Origin: an uncultured Paracoccaceae bacterium | GTDB taxonomy: Bacteria; Pseudomonadota; Alphaproteobacteria; Rhodobacterales; Rhodobacteraceae | Length of the DNA: 64,000 nucleotides | Direction of reading: 5' to 3' | NCBI GenBank assembly: GCA_947499725.1 | Contig: CANMPK010000003.1 | Coordinates: forward strand, 389,912-453,911 | In this document: positions 35,266-43,843 of the stretch, piece after piece | How the letters are laid out: each line of letters begins with the position of its first letter | How positions within the stretch are numbered: the first letter of the stretch is position 1 | Made by a program: the position numbers and the translations under genes | Notes under the pieces: model-generated | Told to the model about the DNA's origin: nothing | What the model saw: only the letters and a program-made list of their open reading frames with translations | Database searches by the model: none

Positions 35266-35745
35266 ATGAGTCGTATCAGTCGTATTGAAATCGATGATCG
35301 AAACCTTCCCCCGCCGACCCCCGAGATCGAGCAGGAGCGTCGGGTTGCGATGTATGACCTGATCGAAGGGAATAGCTTTGATTTGCCCAAGCGCGCGGAC
35401 CGAGATGTGCCCGCGGGCCCGTATCAATTGGAATTGGCCATTCGTGACAAACGTTTGGTTTTTGATCTGTCCACCGATGGGGGCGACAAAGCTGCAGAAT
35501 TTCACCTGTCCTTGTCTCCTTTCCGCCAAGTTGTGAAAGATTATTGGCAGGTATGCGAAAGCTATTTTGACGCTGTGAAGAATATGCCACCCAGCCAGAT
35601 TGAAACCATCGATATGGCGCGTCGCGGCATCCACGACGAGGGCGCCCGCATTCTGGCCGATCGCCTTGAAGATAAAGCAGAAATTGATCACCCCACAGCG
35701 CGACGTTTGTTTACGCTGATTTGCGTTCTACATTTTGGAGCGTAA
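35266..35745 (+). CDS. UPF0262 family protein
   Basis: A 159-residue cytosolic protein of the alphaproteobacterial UPF0262 family. Blocks are RISRIEIDDRNLPPPTPEIEQER, AIYDLIEGNSF-like (here AMYDLIEGNSFDL) and the central HLSLSPFRQVVKDYWQVCESYF. IDMARRGIHDEGA follows, then HPTARRLFTLICVLH. No function is known. It precedes a phosphatase gene by 3 bases, a pairing I recognise from other alphaproteobacteria. Confidence 0.94.
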   Translation: MSRISRIEIDDRNLPPPTPEIEQERRVAMYDLIEGNSFDLPKRADRDVPAGPYQLELAIRDKRLVFDLSTDGGDKAAEFHLSLSPFRQVVKDYWQVCESYFDAVKNMPPSQIETIDMARRGIHDEGARILADRLEDKAEIDHPTARRLFTLICVLHFGA

Positions 35746-35748
35746 CGG

Positions 35749-36192
35749 ATGAAGCAAGGCCTACCACAGTCTGTTTTGTTCTGTTGCGATCATAATGCGG
35801 TGCGCTCGCCGATGGCTGAAGGGATCATGAAAAAGCTCTTCGGCAGCGATACTTACGTGCAGTCCGCTGGGCTAAAGAATGATCTAGAGATCGATGGTTT
35901 TGCCATTTCCGTCTGCCAAGAGATCGAGGTAGAACTCTCGCGTCATCGCTCACGCTCTTTCGAGGAGATGGAGCAATGGGGCGATCAGCTGTCTAGCTTT
36001 GATTTGATCATTGCCTTAACGCCCGCCAGCTATGCCCGCGCGCAGGAAAAGGCCAAAGGATATCATTTGGATGTGCTTTATTGGCCCATCTCCGATCCGA
36101 CTGGCAAAGGCGAAACACGGGATGCCAAATTAGCATATTACCGCGTCTCGCGGGATGAAATCGTGGCCAAGCTGCGCGAGCACTGGGGCTAA
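35749..36192 (+). CDS. Low-molecular-weight protein-tyrosine-phosphatase family protein
   Basis: A 147-residue phosphatase/arsenate-reductase-fold protein. The P-loop C-x5-R is CDHNAVRS (residues about 12-19), and a candidate general acid Asp lies in WPISDPTGKG. It lacks extra Cys residues placed as in ArsC, so a phosphatase role is more likely. It starts 3 bases after UPF0262. The next gene of the usual order is infA, but a sulfotransferase gene intervenes here. Confidence 0.88.
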   Translation: MKQGLPQSVLFCCDHNAVRSPMAEGIMKKLFGSDTYVQSAGLKNDLEIDGFAISVCQEIEVELSRHRSRSFEEMEQWGDQLSSFDLIIALTPASYARAQEKAKGYHLDVLYWPISDPTGKGETRDAKLAYYRVSRDEIVAKLREHWG

Positions 36193-36267
36193 GGCCCCGC
36201 TTCTGGTAATCAAAAATTAAGCGAATTCTGTAGATTATCTTGCATTCCTTTTGCGGAAGCACGTTGC

Positions 36268-38028
36268 ATGAAATCGTCAGGTTTGACCCCAACCTATAAA
36301 ACAGTCCCCTTTGATACCAAGGCGCTTGCGCGACTTTTACAGCGCAAAGACTTTGCCGAATTGGGCAAACGCACGCGCCGGGCCTTAAAGAAACATCCGC
36401 ATCAAGCCAATTTACATGCCTTTGCCGGGGCCGCACGCATGGGGCAGGGGGATGTGCGCAAAGCTTGTCGTCTTTACGAGAAAGCAGCGCGGCTTGAGCC
36501 ACAAAATACCAACTATCTTCGCCATTTTGCGCGACTTTCTATGAGTTTAGGCGATGTCCCTAAAGCAATGTCTGCCTATGCTGCGCTGAAATCTTTGGGC
36601 GTTGAGGATGCCGAAGTAAATCACCACCTCGGCCTGTGCTTGCTGCGTGTCGGGCGATTGCGAGAGGCTTTGCCGCCCTTGGCTGCAGCTTTGGCAAAAG
36701 AGCCAGAAAATGCGGCCTATGCGCAGGTGCTCGCGCAGGGGTTCGTTCGGGCAGGTCTGTTTGTAGAAGCGACGCAAGCCTTTGATGTTGCGTTGAAAAA
36801 TGCGCCGAATTCTGCGGATATCATGTTGGATTTTGCCCGATGTCTGTATCAAGCTGGGGACAGCCATGATGCCTTGCGTCTTGCAGATCGTGCTTTGGCT
36901 CAGGGTGGCGCTTTGCCAGAGGTCCAAGCCCTACGTGCAGCAGCGCTCGGCAGTCTTGGTCGTGTGTCAGAAGCCAAGGTGGCCAGTCGCGCCGCCCTTT
37001 CGTCGCAAGAAAACAGTGCCAGACACTACTACAATTTCACGCTTCGCCACGATATGCGGCAAGAACCTAAAATTGTTCGGAATTTGCAAAAGTTGGTTGT
37101 GGATAATTCTGGGGATGCTTTGGCCCATTTCGCAATGTCCAAGGCCTATGACGATTTAGGGCAATTTGAGGCATCCTATGAAGCGTTAAGGCGGGCCAAT
37201 CAGCTTAGGGCAAGGGATCTGCGCTATGACGAAACAGCAGAACTCGGGCAGCTTGAACGGCTTAAGTCTCACTTTTCAACTAACGTTGCGCCTGATTTCA
37301 GCAAGGACATATCGCAGCCTTCTCCGATCTTCGTTTTGGGCATGCCTCGGTCGGGCACCACTTTGGTCGAAGCGATCTTGGCACGGCACGGGCAGGTCGC
37401 AGCCTGTGGAGAAACGAACGCATTGTTGCAATCTGTCGTGTCGGCCCATCCTGAAAGAGGCCCAATTTCAACGGAAACTGCTAAGAACCTTGCCTTACAA
37501 TACAAGGCGCGACTGTCTCACCAAATTTCAGGAAATGCCTACTTTACTGATAAAATGCCCGACAATTTCCGCTTCATCGGTCACATCCTAATGGCGATGC
37601 CTGACGCGCAAATCCTGCACATCTGCCGCGATTTGCGCGCCGTCGCTTGGTCAAACTACAAAACCAATTTCATGAGTTCACGCAATGGGTTCTGCTACGA
37701 TCCTGATACGTTGGTGCGCTACATTAAAGCCTATCAAGAACTGATAGCATTTTGGCACCATCAGTTTCCAAACCGTATCATCGATGTCGACTATGACGCG
37801 CTATCCAAATCGCCAGAGCCGCGGATCGCGCAGCTCCTGACCAAATTGGGTCTGCAATGGGATGAGGCTTGTCTGTCGCCCTACAAAAGCGCCCATGCGG
37901 TGACCACTGCCTCGCAAAGCCAAGTGCGGCAGGCGATTTATGCAGGCAGTTCAGACCATTGGCGCAACTATGAACCCTTTGCAGGCACGTGGCTGTCGCG
38001 TCTTTCACCGCAAGGGCGCCAGCCTTAA
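36268..38028 (+). CDS. TPR-containing sulfotransferase
   Basis: 586 residues. The N-terminal half (about 10-330) is a TPR superhelix, with units such as GDVRKACRLYEKAARLEPQN and GDSHDALRLADRALAQGG. The C-terminal half is a PAPS-dependent sulfotransferase: 5'-phosphosulfate loop GMPRSGTTLVEAIL (about 357), YFTDKMPDNFRFIGHI, and the 3'-phosphate region HICRDLRAVAWSNYKTNF. No signal peptide or membrane segment. The acceptor may be a protein, lipid or polysaccharide. It interrupts the conserved phosphatase-infA order, so it is probably a later insertion. Confidence 0.9.
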   Translation: MKSSGLTPTYKTVPFDTKALARLLQRKDFAELGKRTRRALKKHPHQANLHAFAGAARMGQGDVRKACRLYEKAARLEPQNTNYLRHFARLSMSLGDVPKAMSAYAALKSLGVEDAEVNHHLGLCLLRVGRLREALPPLAAALAKEPENAAYAQVLAQGFVRAGLFVEATQAFDVALKNAPNSADIMLDFARCLYQAGDSHDALRLADRALAQGGALPEVQALRAAALGSLGRVSEAKVASRAALSSQENSARHYYNFTLRHDMRQEPKIVRNLQKLVVDNSGDALAHFAMSKAYDDLGQFEASYEALRRANQLRARDLRYDETAELGQLERLKSHFSTNVAPDFSKDISQPSPIFVLGMPRSGTTLVEAILARHGQVAACGETNALLQSVVSAHPERGPISTETAKNLALQYKARLSHQISGNAYFTDKMPDNFRFIGHILMAMPDAQILHICRDLRAVAWSNYKTNFMSSRNGFCYDPDTLVRYIKAYQELIAFWHHQFPNRIIDVDYDALSKSPEPRIAQLLTKLGLQWDEACLSPYKSAHAVTTASQSQVRQAIYAGSSDHWRNYEPFAGTWLSRLSPQGRQP

Positions 38029-38175
38029 AGGCAATGCGCCATCCGTACAAACACGTGAATCATCATTTATCGGTGAGAAAACCCGTGATAGCTGCGGAAA
38101 TGCCTTGTAAATCACAGCAATTGCCCTCATTTAGGGTCGGCCCGTACTTAGCGGGTGTCATTTAAAGGAGTGAAC

Positions 38176-38394
38176 ATGGCCAAGGAAGAACTACTCGAAT
38201 TTCCCGGTGTCGTTAAGGAACTCCTGCCAAATGCGACGTTTCGGGTCGAGCTAGAGAACGGTCATGAAATTATCGCTCACACGGCAGGTAAAATGCGTAA
38301 GAACCGTATTCGCGTTCTCGCAGGCGATAAGGTACAGGTCGAAATGACCCCTTATGATCTGACAAAAGGTCGGATCAACTACCGCTTCAAATAA
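38176..38394 (+). CDS. infA: Translation initiation factor IF-1
   Basis: 72-residue OB-fold protein that blocks the ribosomal A site during initiation. Sequence [20 protein letters not shown] through [16 protein letters not shown] to the [13 protein letters not shown] end is canonical. AAAGGAG lies 6 bases before the ATG; an earlier in-frame ATG is not supported. Start of infA-maf-rng-yacG. Confidence 0.99.
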   Translation: MAKEELLEFPGVVKELLPNATFRVELENGHEIIAHTAGKMRKNRIRVLAGDKVQVEMTPYDLTKGRINYRFK

Positions 38395-38430
38395 GCGCTT
38401 GCGCAGCGCGGTTAAGACAGGTCCGTTGAT

Positions 38431-39009
38431 ATGAAACTCATTCTCGGCTCTGGCAGTCCGCGCCGCCGCGAACTATTAGCGCAAATCGGGGTCGTGGCAG
38501 ATGATATTTGCCCCCCTGATATTGACGAAACACCTCTGAAAAATGAGTTGCCGCGTCCCTATTGCGCCCGCATCACCCGCGAAAAAGTCCAAGCTATTCA
38601 AGCCGGAGCAGACGATATCGTCTTGTCCGCTGATACCACCGTGGCCTTGGGCCGCCGCATTATGGGCAAGCCCGAAGATGCTGCCCAAGCGGCAGAGTTC
38701 CTGATTGCTCTGGGTGGTCGCCGCCACAAGATCATCACCTCGGTTGCCGTAAAGCGCGGCGATCAGATCTGGCAGAAAGATGTTGTCTCCGAAGCCAAGA
38801 TGAAACGCCTGTCAGATGACGAGCTGAATTTCTATCTGGCCAGCAACGATTGGCAGGGCAAAGCAGGTGGCTATGCCATCCAAGGCCCCGCAGGCGCCTT
38901 TATTCCATGGATCAGCGGATCTTTTACGGGCATCGTTGGCCTACCACTCGCGGAAACCGCAGCCCTGCTGCGCGCCGCCGGATACCCATTGTTTAAGGAG
39001 CAGCCATGA
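38431..39009 (+). CDS. maf: Maf-family nucleoside triphosphate pyrophosphatase
   Basis: Hydrolyses non-canonical or canonical NTPs to monophosphates (house-cleaning enzyme). 192 residues with [18 protein letters not shown] at the N-terminus, [10 protein letters not shown] and [13 protein letters not shown]. The late [16 protein letters not shown] holds catalytic residues, and [12 protein letters not shown] is also present. Its stop overlaps the rng start by 4 bases. Confidence 0.95.
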   Translation: MKLILGSGSPRRRELLAQIGVVADDICPPDIDETPLKNELPRPYCARITREKVQAIQAGADDIVLSADTTVALGRRIMGKPEDAAQAAEFLIALGGRRHKIITSVAVKRGDQIWQKDVVSEAKMKRLSDDELNFYLASNDWQGKAGGYAIQGPAGAFIPWISGSFTGIVGLPLAETAALLRAAGYPLFKEQP

Positions 39010-40028
39010 AGGGCCGTCAAATCGTTCTGGATCACCTCAATGGCCAAGAAGCCGCGGCTTTGATGGTGGATGGCAAGCTGTCTGATTTGCTGATTGATGC
39101 GGATGCGCCGCGCCCTGGCACGATCTACCGCGCCGTGGCGGATCGCCCAATGAAAGGGCAGGGCGGCATGTTCCTCACCACACCAGATGGCAAAGCTTTC
39201 CTACGTCAGGTCAAAGGTTTAGCACCGGGGCAGACCATGCTTGTACAAGTCACAGGCTATGCCGAAGATGGCAAAGCGATCCCTGTGACCAATAAGGTTC
39301 TGTTCAAAAGCCGCTACGCCATTGTCACCCCAGATGCGCCGGGTCTGAACCTGTCGCGCCGGATTCGCGACGATGATCTGCGTGATCAGCTCAAGGGCAT
39401 CGCCCATGAGGTGATGGAGGAGGGCGACATGGGCCTGATCCTACGCTCAAGCTGCGCAGAGGCTGATCCAGACGACATCGCAGAAGATATTGCAGCGATG
39501 CAGGATCTTGCCAAAGCCGTTCTGGCAGATGCGGAAGGCCCAGCCGAAACGCTGACCGAAGGCGATGGCCCCCATACAGCCGCGTGGCGCGAATGGGTCG
39601 AGCCTGCGGACGTGCATACGGAAGAAAACGGCTTCGAAGATCTTGGCGTTCTGGACGCCATCGATGCTTTGGCGCGTCCAAGAGTATCCTTGGCAGGCGG
39701 CGGCTATATGTTCGTCGAGCCAACCCGCGCGCTTGTCGCCGTGGATGTAAACACCGGCAAAGACACATCTCCGGCTGCAGCTCTGCAAGCCAATATTGCG
39801 GCCGTCAAAGACCTACCGCGTCAGCTGCGTATTCGCGGCTTGGGTGGCCAAATCACCATCGATATCGCGCCGATGCCTAAGAAGGATCGCCGCCAGTTCG
39901 AAACCAGCTTACGCGCCGCTTTGAAAGCGGATGGGGTGGAATCGGTCATGGCCGGCTGGACCCCGCTGGGCCATTACGAATTGCAACGCAAACGCGACCG
40001 TTTGCCAACGGCAGACCTTCTGTCATGA
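39006..40028 (+). CDS. rng: Ribonuclease E/G family protein, short form
   Basis: Endoribonuclease family member of 340 residues, clearly shorter than E. coli RNase G (489). It keeps the DNase-I-like catalytic core with the two Mg ligands, Asp in VAVDVNTG and Asp in [11 protein letters not shown]. The N-terminal S1-like part is reduced. The CPxC zinc-link and the small domain are absent. A compact form of this kind next to infA, maf and yacG is usual in Rhodobacteraceae and differs from their full-length RNase E. Overlaps maf and yacG by 4 bases each. Confidence 0.9.
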   Translation: MKGRQIVLDHLNGQEAAALMVDGKLSDLLIDADAPRPGTIYRAVADRPMKGQGGMFLTTPDGKAFLRQVKGLAPGQTMLVQVTGYAEDGKAIPVTNKVLFKSRYAIVTPDAPGLNLSRRIRDDDLRDQLKGIAHEVMEEGDMGLILRSSCAEADPDDIAEDIAAMQDLAKAVLADAEGPAETLTEGDGPHTAAWREWVEPADVHTEENGFEDLGVLDAIDALARPRVSLAGGGYMFVEPTRALVAVDVNTGKDTSPAAALQANIAAVKDLPRQLRIRGLGGQITIDIAPMPKKDRRQFETSLRAALKADGVESVMAGWTPLGHYELQRKRDRLPTADLLS

Positions 40029-40207
40029 GCTGCCCAAACTGCAACAAGCCTGCCGATGCAAAATACCGTCCATTTTGCTCAAAACGCTGTGCTGACATCG
40101 ACTTAGGCAAATGGCTGGGTGGTGAATACACCTTGGCAGATGAAGAAACAGAAGCCGCTGAAGCAGCGATTTTGGACCATCCGAAAAAAGGTGATCCTCT
40201 GCACTGA
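40025..40207 (+). CDS. yacG: DNA gyrase inhibitor YacG (zinc-binding)
   Basis: 60-residue zinc-ribbon protein. Four Cys ligands appear in CPNCNK (residues 3-6) and FCSKRCADIDLGKWLGGEY (18-22), an exact family pattern. E. coli YacG binds GyrB and inhibits gyrase. The C-terminal half is acidic and probably disordered. Coupled to rng by a 4-base overlap; tRNA-Phe follows by 79 bases. Confidence 0.95.
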   Translation: MSCPNCNKPADAKYRPFCSKRCADIDLGKWLGGEYTLADEETEAAEAAILDHPKKGDPLH

Positions 40208-40286
40208 TTTTTTTGATTTTGGCTCTGGACACTGCGCATACAGTGACTTAGAACGCCCAAACCCGAGTGAGACATCACTCACCCGT

Positions 40287-40361
40287 GCCCGGGTAGCTCA
40301 GGGGTAGAGCAGTGGATTGAAAATCCTCGTGTCGGTGGTTCGATTCCGCCCCCGGGCACCA
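40287..40361 (+). tRNA. tRNA-Phe (GAA)
   Basis: Cloverleaf with acceptor GCCCGGG / CCCGGGC, D arm GCTC-AGGGGTA-GAGC and anticodon loop TTGAAAA (anticodon GAA) on a GGA-TCC-bearing stem. The T arm is GGTGG TTCGATT CCGCC, and CCA is encoded. 75 bases. Confidence 0.97.
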
Positions 40362-40433
40362 TTTAAACTCCTAACAATTTAGATGGTTCGCCGCGCCTCT
40401 TAGGCGCTATTTGCGTTTGATCTGCGCAATAAA

Positions 40434-40464
40434 AAAGAGATGCGCCATCTCTGGGCATCTCTTT
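40434..40464. terminator. Bidirectional terminator of the Anbu gene
   Basis: AAAGAGATGC / GCATCTCTTT, a 10-bp stem with an 11-base loop, with a run of A before it (T-run on the minus strand). It is placed 25 bases past the Anbu stop and also faces the tRNA-Phe transcript. Confidence 0.8.
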
Positions 40465-40489
40465 CGAAATTTCAAACTGTCCGAAAACC

Positions 40490-41221
40490 TCAGACGTTAA
40501 AATGCAGCATTTCGTCAAAGGCTTTGCGCAGGGCGGCGGACCAGCCATTGGAAAGCGCTTGGAAATTGGCGTCATATTCTTCGATTCGACGGTTCTGGGA
40601 AAAGGCGAACTCGCCTTCTTCCACCACTGCCAGATCCAAAGGCATGCCCACCGACAGGTTGGAGCGCAATGTGGAATCCATCGACAAGAACGCCGCCGTC
40701 ACAGACACATCCAATGGGGTTTCCGGCGTGATCACGCGGTCCAGAATCGGTTTGCCGTATTTATGCTCACCAATCTGGAAGTAAGGCGTCTCAGATGTGG
40801 CCTCGATGAAGTTGCCGGCCGTATATACATGGAACAAACGATGCGCACCGCCTGTGCGTTGGCCACCCACGATGATCGAGCTAAACGTGCTTTCGCCCGT
40901 CTGCTGCAGCCCTGGGCCATAACGCCCCTGAACCACACGCATCGCATCGCCCACCAGTTCCGCCACGCGGAACATGCTTGGAGCGTTCAGGATGGTTTCT
41001 AGACCGTTTTCAGGGTGATCAATGTTCTCTTGCAACAGCGAGACAACCGCCTGTGTTATCGCCAGATTGCCCGCCGTCATCAGGGTGATGGCGCGCTCGC
41101 CGGGCACTTCCCAGGTGAACATCTTTTTGAATTTGGCGATATTATCCAAACCCGCGTTTGTGCGCGTGTCCGAAAGGAACACCAAGCCTTTATCGAGTTT
41201 GATTGCAACGCAATATGTCAC
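40490..41221 (-). CDS. Anbu (ancestral beta-subunit) proteasome-like peptidase
   Basis: A 243-residue N-terminal-nucleophile hydrolase of the Anbu (COG3484) type, related to HslV and proteasome beta. The start is a GTG (41219-41221) preceded by GGGGA. After Met removal Thr2 becomes the N-terminal nucleophile (MTYCVAIKLDKGLVFLSDTRTNAG). Conserved Asp in SDTRTNAG and Lys in KKMF complete the expected site. The SSIIVGG and FSMDSTLRSNLSVG-like (here LSMDSTLRSNLSVGMPLD) blocks are typical. Last gene of ATP-grasp/alpha-E/Anbu. Substrate unknown. Confidence 0.92.
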   Translation of the reverse strand: MTYCVAIKLDKGLVFLSDTRTNAGLDNIAKFKKMFTWEVPGERAITLMTAGNLAITQAVVSLLQENIDHPENGLETILNAPSMFRVAELVGDAMRVVQGRYGPGLQQTGESTFSSIIVGGQRTGGAHRLFHVYTAGNFIEATSETPYFQIGEHKYGKPILDRVITPETPLDVSVTAAFLSMDSTLRSNLSVGMPLDLAVVEEGEFAFSQNRRIEEYDANFQALSNGWSAALRKAFDEMLHFNV

Positions 41222-41311
41222 GTCCGTTTCCCCATGCTGATCCGTGCAGACGTGCTCTTATGTGCGAAGTCCGGCAGGGCTGCAAGTTGGGGAAACGGAT
41301 ATGTCATACTT

Positions 41312-42295
41312 TTATTGCGCAACCTGCATTTTTTGCACCGCAGGCTGTGCGCCAAAGCCAAAGACATCCGCTGTGGTTGAGGCGATGATGTTGATCTTCA
41401 TAATAAACTGGGTCAGCCACTCGTGCAGCCCTTCTTCAAAGATCTCTTCCAGCGTCAATTCCATCAGTTGCGCATAATCGGCACGCACTCGTTGCAGCAA
41501 ATCATTTTGCGGCGCGTCATGCTTGGACACCAACGTTTGCAGCTCGCCATAGAGATGGTTCACCGCCGTACGCAAAGACCGTGGGCATTCGCGGTTCAGC
41601 ACAAGGAAGTCCACAACGCCATTGGCATCCACACTGCGCCCATAGACATGGCGGAAAGCCGTGGCCGAATTGGCCGCGCGCAGGATCTGTGTCCATTGCA
41701 AGTAATCCAAACCGCCGCCGACATCGGCCACATCTGGCAGCAGAACGTGGTATTTCACGTCCAGCAAGCGGGCCGTGGCATCGGCGCGCTCGATCCATTT
41801 GCCCAGTTCAGCAAAACTGTGCCCATCATCGCGAAACATCGTCTCGCCGCGTGCGCCGTAAATCAGCGCAGCACGTCCACGCACCCAATCCAAAAAGGCG
41901 CTGAGGTTCTTGCGATCCAGCTCCGCCTCGAGGTTTTGGTTCAACTCGACATAGGTCTGGTTGATCGCTTCCCACACATCCGAGGTGATCGCAGGGCGCA
42001 CCGCCTTGGCATTGCGCCGCGCAGCATACACGCAAGACACAATCGAAGACGGATTGGTTTCATCACGCACCAGATGTTCACAAACAGAGGCCACATCCGC
42101 CGTTTTCGGATCCCCGGGGAAACTGCCAGAACAGCCCGAGGCAATCACGATCGACGTCCATTCACTGTCTGGCGCCCCAGCACGGCGGGGCAGGGCATCC
42201 AACCGGCGCCCCGCATCCAACAGACGCGCCGTATTGGACATACGCTCTACATAGCGGGCCATCCAAAACAGCCCTTCCGCAGTTCTACTCAGCAT
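41312..42295 (-). CDS. Alpha-E domain protein (COG2307)
   Basis: A 327-residue, mainly helical protein starting MLSRTAEGLFWMARYVERM, the signature of the alpha-E family. RGRAALIYGARGETMFRDDGHSF and RECPRSLRTAVNHLYGEL (key parts GETMFRDDG, RECPRSL) are also typical. The family accompanies circularly permuted ATP-grasp proteins and is predicted to take part in peptide-bond ligation, perhaps as a partner or carrier. Overlaps the ATP-grasp gene by 11 bases; 90 bases separate it from Anbu. Confidence 0.92.
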   Translation of the reverse strand: MLSRTAEGLFWMARYVERMSNTARLLDAGRRLDALPRRAGAPDSEWTSIVIASGCSGSFPGDPKTADVASVCEHLVRDETNPSSIVSCVYAARRNAKAVRPAITSDVWEAINQTYVELNQNLEAELDRKNLSAFLDWVRGRAALIYGARGETMFRDDGHSFAELGKWIERADATARLLDVKYHVLLPDVADVGGGLDYLQWTQILRAANSATAFRHVYGRSVDANGVVDFLVLNRECPRSLRTAVNHLYGELQTLVSKHDAPQNDLLQRVRADYAQLMELTLEEIFEEGLHEWLTQFIMKINIIASTTADVFGFGAQPAVQKMQVAQ

Positions 42296-43706
42296 GGCTG
42301 TCTCCTTTTGTCAGAACCCAAGTGTCTTTCACGCCGCCGCCTTGGCTGGAATTCACCACAAGCGATCCCTCAGTCAGGGCCACACGGCTCAATCCGCTTG
42401 GAATCAGATTGGTGGTTTTGCCGGAAATCACGAAAGGCCGCAGGTCCACATGGCGTGGCGACATGCCGTCTTCGGTCAGAATAGGCGCGGACGAAAGCGA
42501 CAGCGTCGGCTGGGCAATATAAGCCTCTGGATGTTCAATCAGTTTCGCGCGAAAGTCTTCGATCTCTTCTGGGCTGGATGTTGGCCCAATCAGCATCCCG
42601 TAACCGCCCGAGCCGTGCACCTCTTTCACAACCAGCTCTGCCAGATTGTCCAGCACATAGGCCAGATCATCGGGCTGATCGCAGCGATAGGTCGGAACAT
42701 TCGGCAAGATCGGCTCTTCATTCAGATAAAAGCGGATCATATCCGGCACATGAATATAGATGGCTTTGTCATCCGCAATGCCCGTGCCCGGCGCATTCAC
42801 CAAGGTCACATTGCCCGCTTCCATCGCGCGAATGATCCCCGGCACGCCCAAGGCGCTGTCTTCGCGGAACACCTCTGGGTCCATGAAATCATCATCGATC
42901 CGGCGATACAGAACATGCACCTGCTCGGCGCCCTTGGTGGTGCGCATAAAGACCTTATCGTCTTCTACAAACAGATCCGTGCCTTCCACCAGCTCGATCC
43001 CCATGAGATCCGCCAAGAAGTAATGCTCATAATAAGCTGAATTATACTGCCCCGGCGTCAGCAAAGCCAACGTCGGCTTGCCTTTGCAATTGGGCGGCGC
43101 GCAATCCTGCATCGCTGTCGCAAGGTGTTCGCCATAGCCATCCACCGGTCTGACATGACCACCTTCAAACAGCTCTGGGAAGATGCGCGACATCACTTCG
43201 CGGTTTTGCAAAACATAAGACACACCCGACGGCGTGCGGCAGTTGTCTTCCAGAACGTAGAACTGATCTTCCTCGGTGCGCACGATATCCACACCAATGA
43301 TATGCGCCCAAATGTCATTGGGCGGGCGGAAGCCGTTCATCTGTTTCAGATAGGCCGGATTGTTCAGCAACATGCTTTCCGGCACGATGCCCGCTTCGAC
43401 GATCTTCCGCTCGCCATAGACATCCGCGATAAAACAGTTCAGCGCTTTGGCGCGCTGGATCGAGCCGCGTTCGACAATCGACCATTCACTGTCATTGAAC
43501 ACCCGCGGGACCATATCAAAGGGGATCAACCGGTCGGGATCGCCGCCTTCTGTATAGACCGCGAAGGTAATTCCGATGCGCCTGAATAAGGCGTCGGCTT
43601 CCTCTTGCCGTTCTAAAAGTGCTTTCGGACCGTGCTTTTCGAACCAAGCTTTGATGAGATTATACTCACTTCTAAGCTCTGGCCCTTGAAACATCTCGTT
43701 ATACAT
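42285..43706 (-). CDS. Circularly permuted ATP-grasp type 2 protein
   Basis: 473 residues of the DUF404/DUF407 (COG2308) type. Recognisable blocks are IPFDMVPRVFNDSEWSIVERG, LNCFIADVYGERKIVEAGIVP, YVLEDNCRTPSGVSYVL (metal-binding N-x-R) and VHVLYRRIDDDFMDPEVF. VKEVHGSGGYGMLIGP and HVDLRPFVISG follow. Such proteins are predicted to ligate amino acids or peptides with ATP. First gene of the minus-strand unit, divergent from the transglutaminase gene. Confidence 0.93.
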   Translation of the reverse strand: MYNEMFQGPELRSEYNLIKAWFEKHGPKALLERQEEADALFRRIGITFAVYTEGGDPDRLIPFDMVPRVFNDSEWSIVERGSIQRAKALNCFIADVYGERKIVEAGIVPESMLLNNPAYLKQMNGFRPPNDIWAHIIGVDIVRTEEDQFYVLEDNCRTPSGVSYVLQNREVMSRIFPELFEGGHVRPVDGYGEHLATAMQDCAPPNCKGKPTLALLTPGQYNSAYYEHYFLADLMGIELVEGTDLFVEDDKVFMRTTKGAEQVHVLYRRIDDDFMDPEVFREDSALGVPGIIRAMEAGNVTLVNAPGTGIADDKAIYIHVPDMIRFYLNEEPILPNVPTYRCDQPDDLAYVLDNLAELVVKEVHGSGGYGMLIGPTSSPEEIEDFRAKLIEHPEAYIAQPTLSLSSAPILTEDGMSPRHVDLRPFVISGKTTNLIPSGLSRVALTEGSLVVNSSQGGGVKDTWVLTKGDSHAE

Positions 43707-43843
43707 ATGGGGGCCCCGTGTAATTTTATTTCAAGTCTTGAGCGTTTGGTAAAAAAAGTGAACAGTCGTCTTAAAGTGAGTGCAACCGGAAAACGACATT
43801 TTTTGCGGTTCACTTAAAAAAAATTAAAAGGCCAAGTCCCCTA
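43707..43843. promoter_or_regulatory. Divergent promoter region of the Anbu cluster
   Basis: 137 bases, AT-rich with A- and T-tracts, between ATP-grasp (minus) and transglutaminase (plus). It must hold both promoters. No clear operator palindrome was recognised. Confidence 0.5.

Noticed and set aside
36220..36250. AT-rich stretch between the phosphatase and sulfotransferase genes considered as a dif site
   Set aside because: Only the XerD-like half shows partial resemblance; the XerC half and the spacer do not fit a profile I could support.
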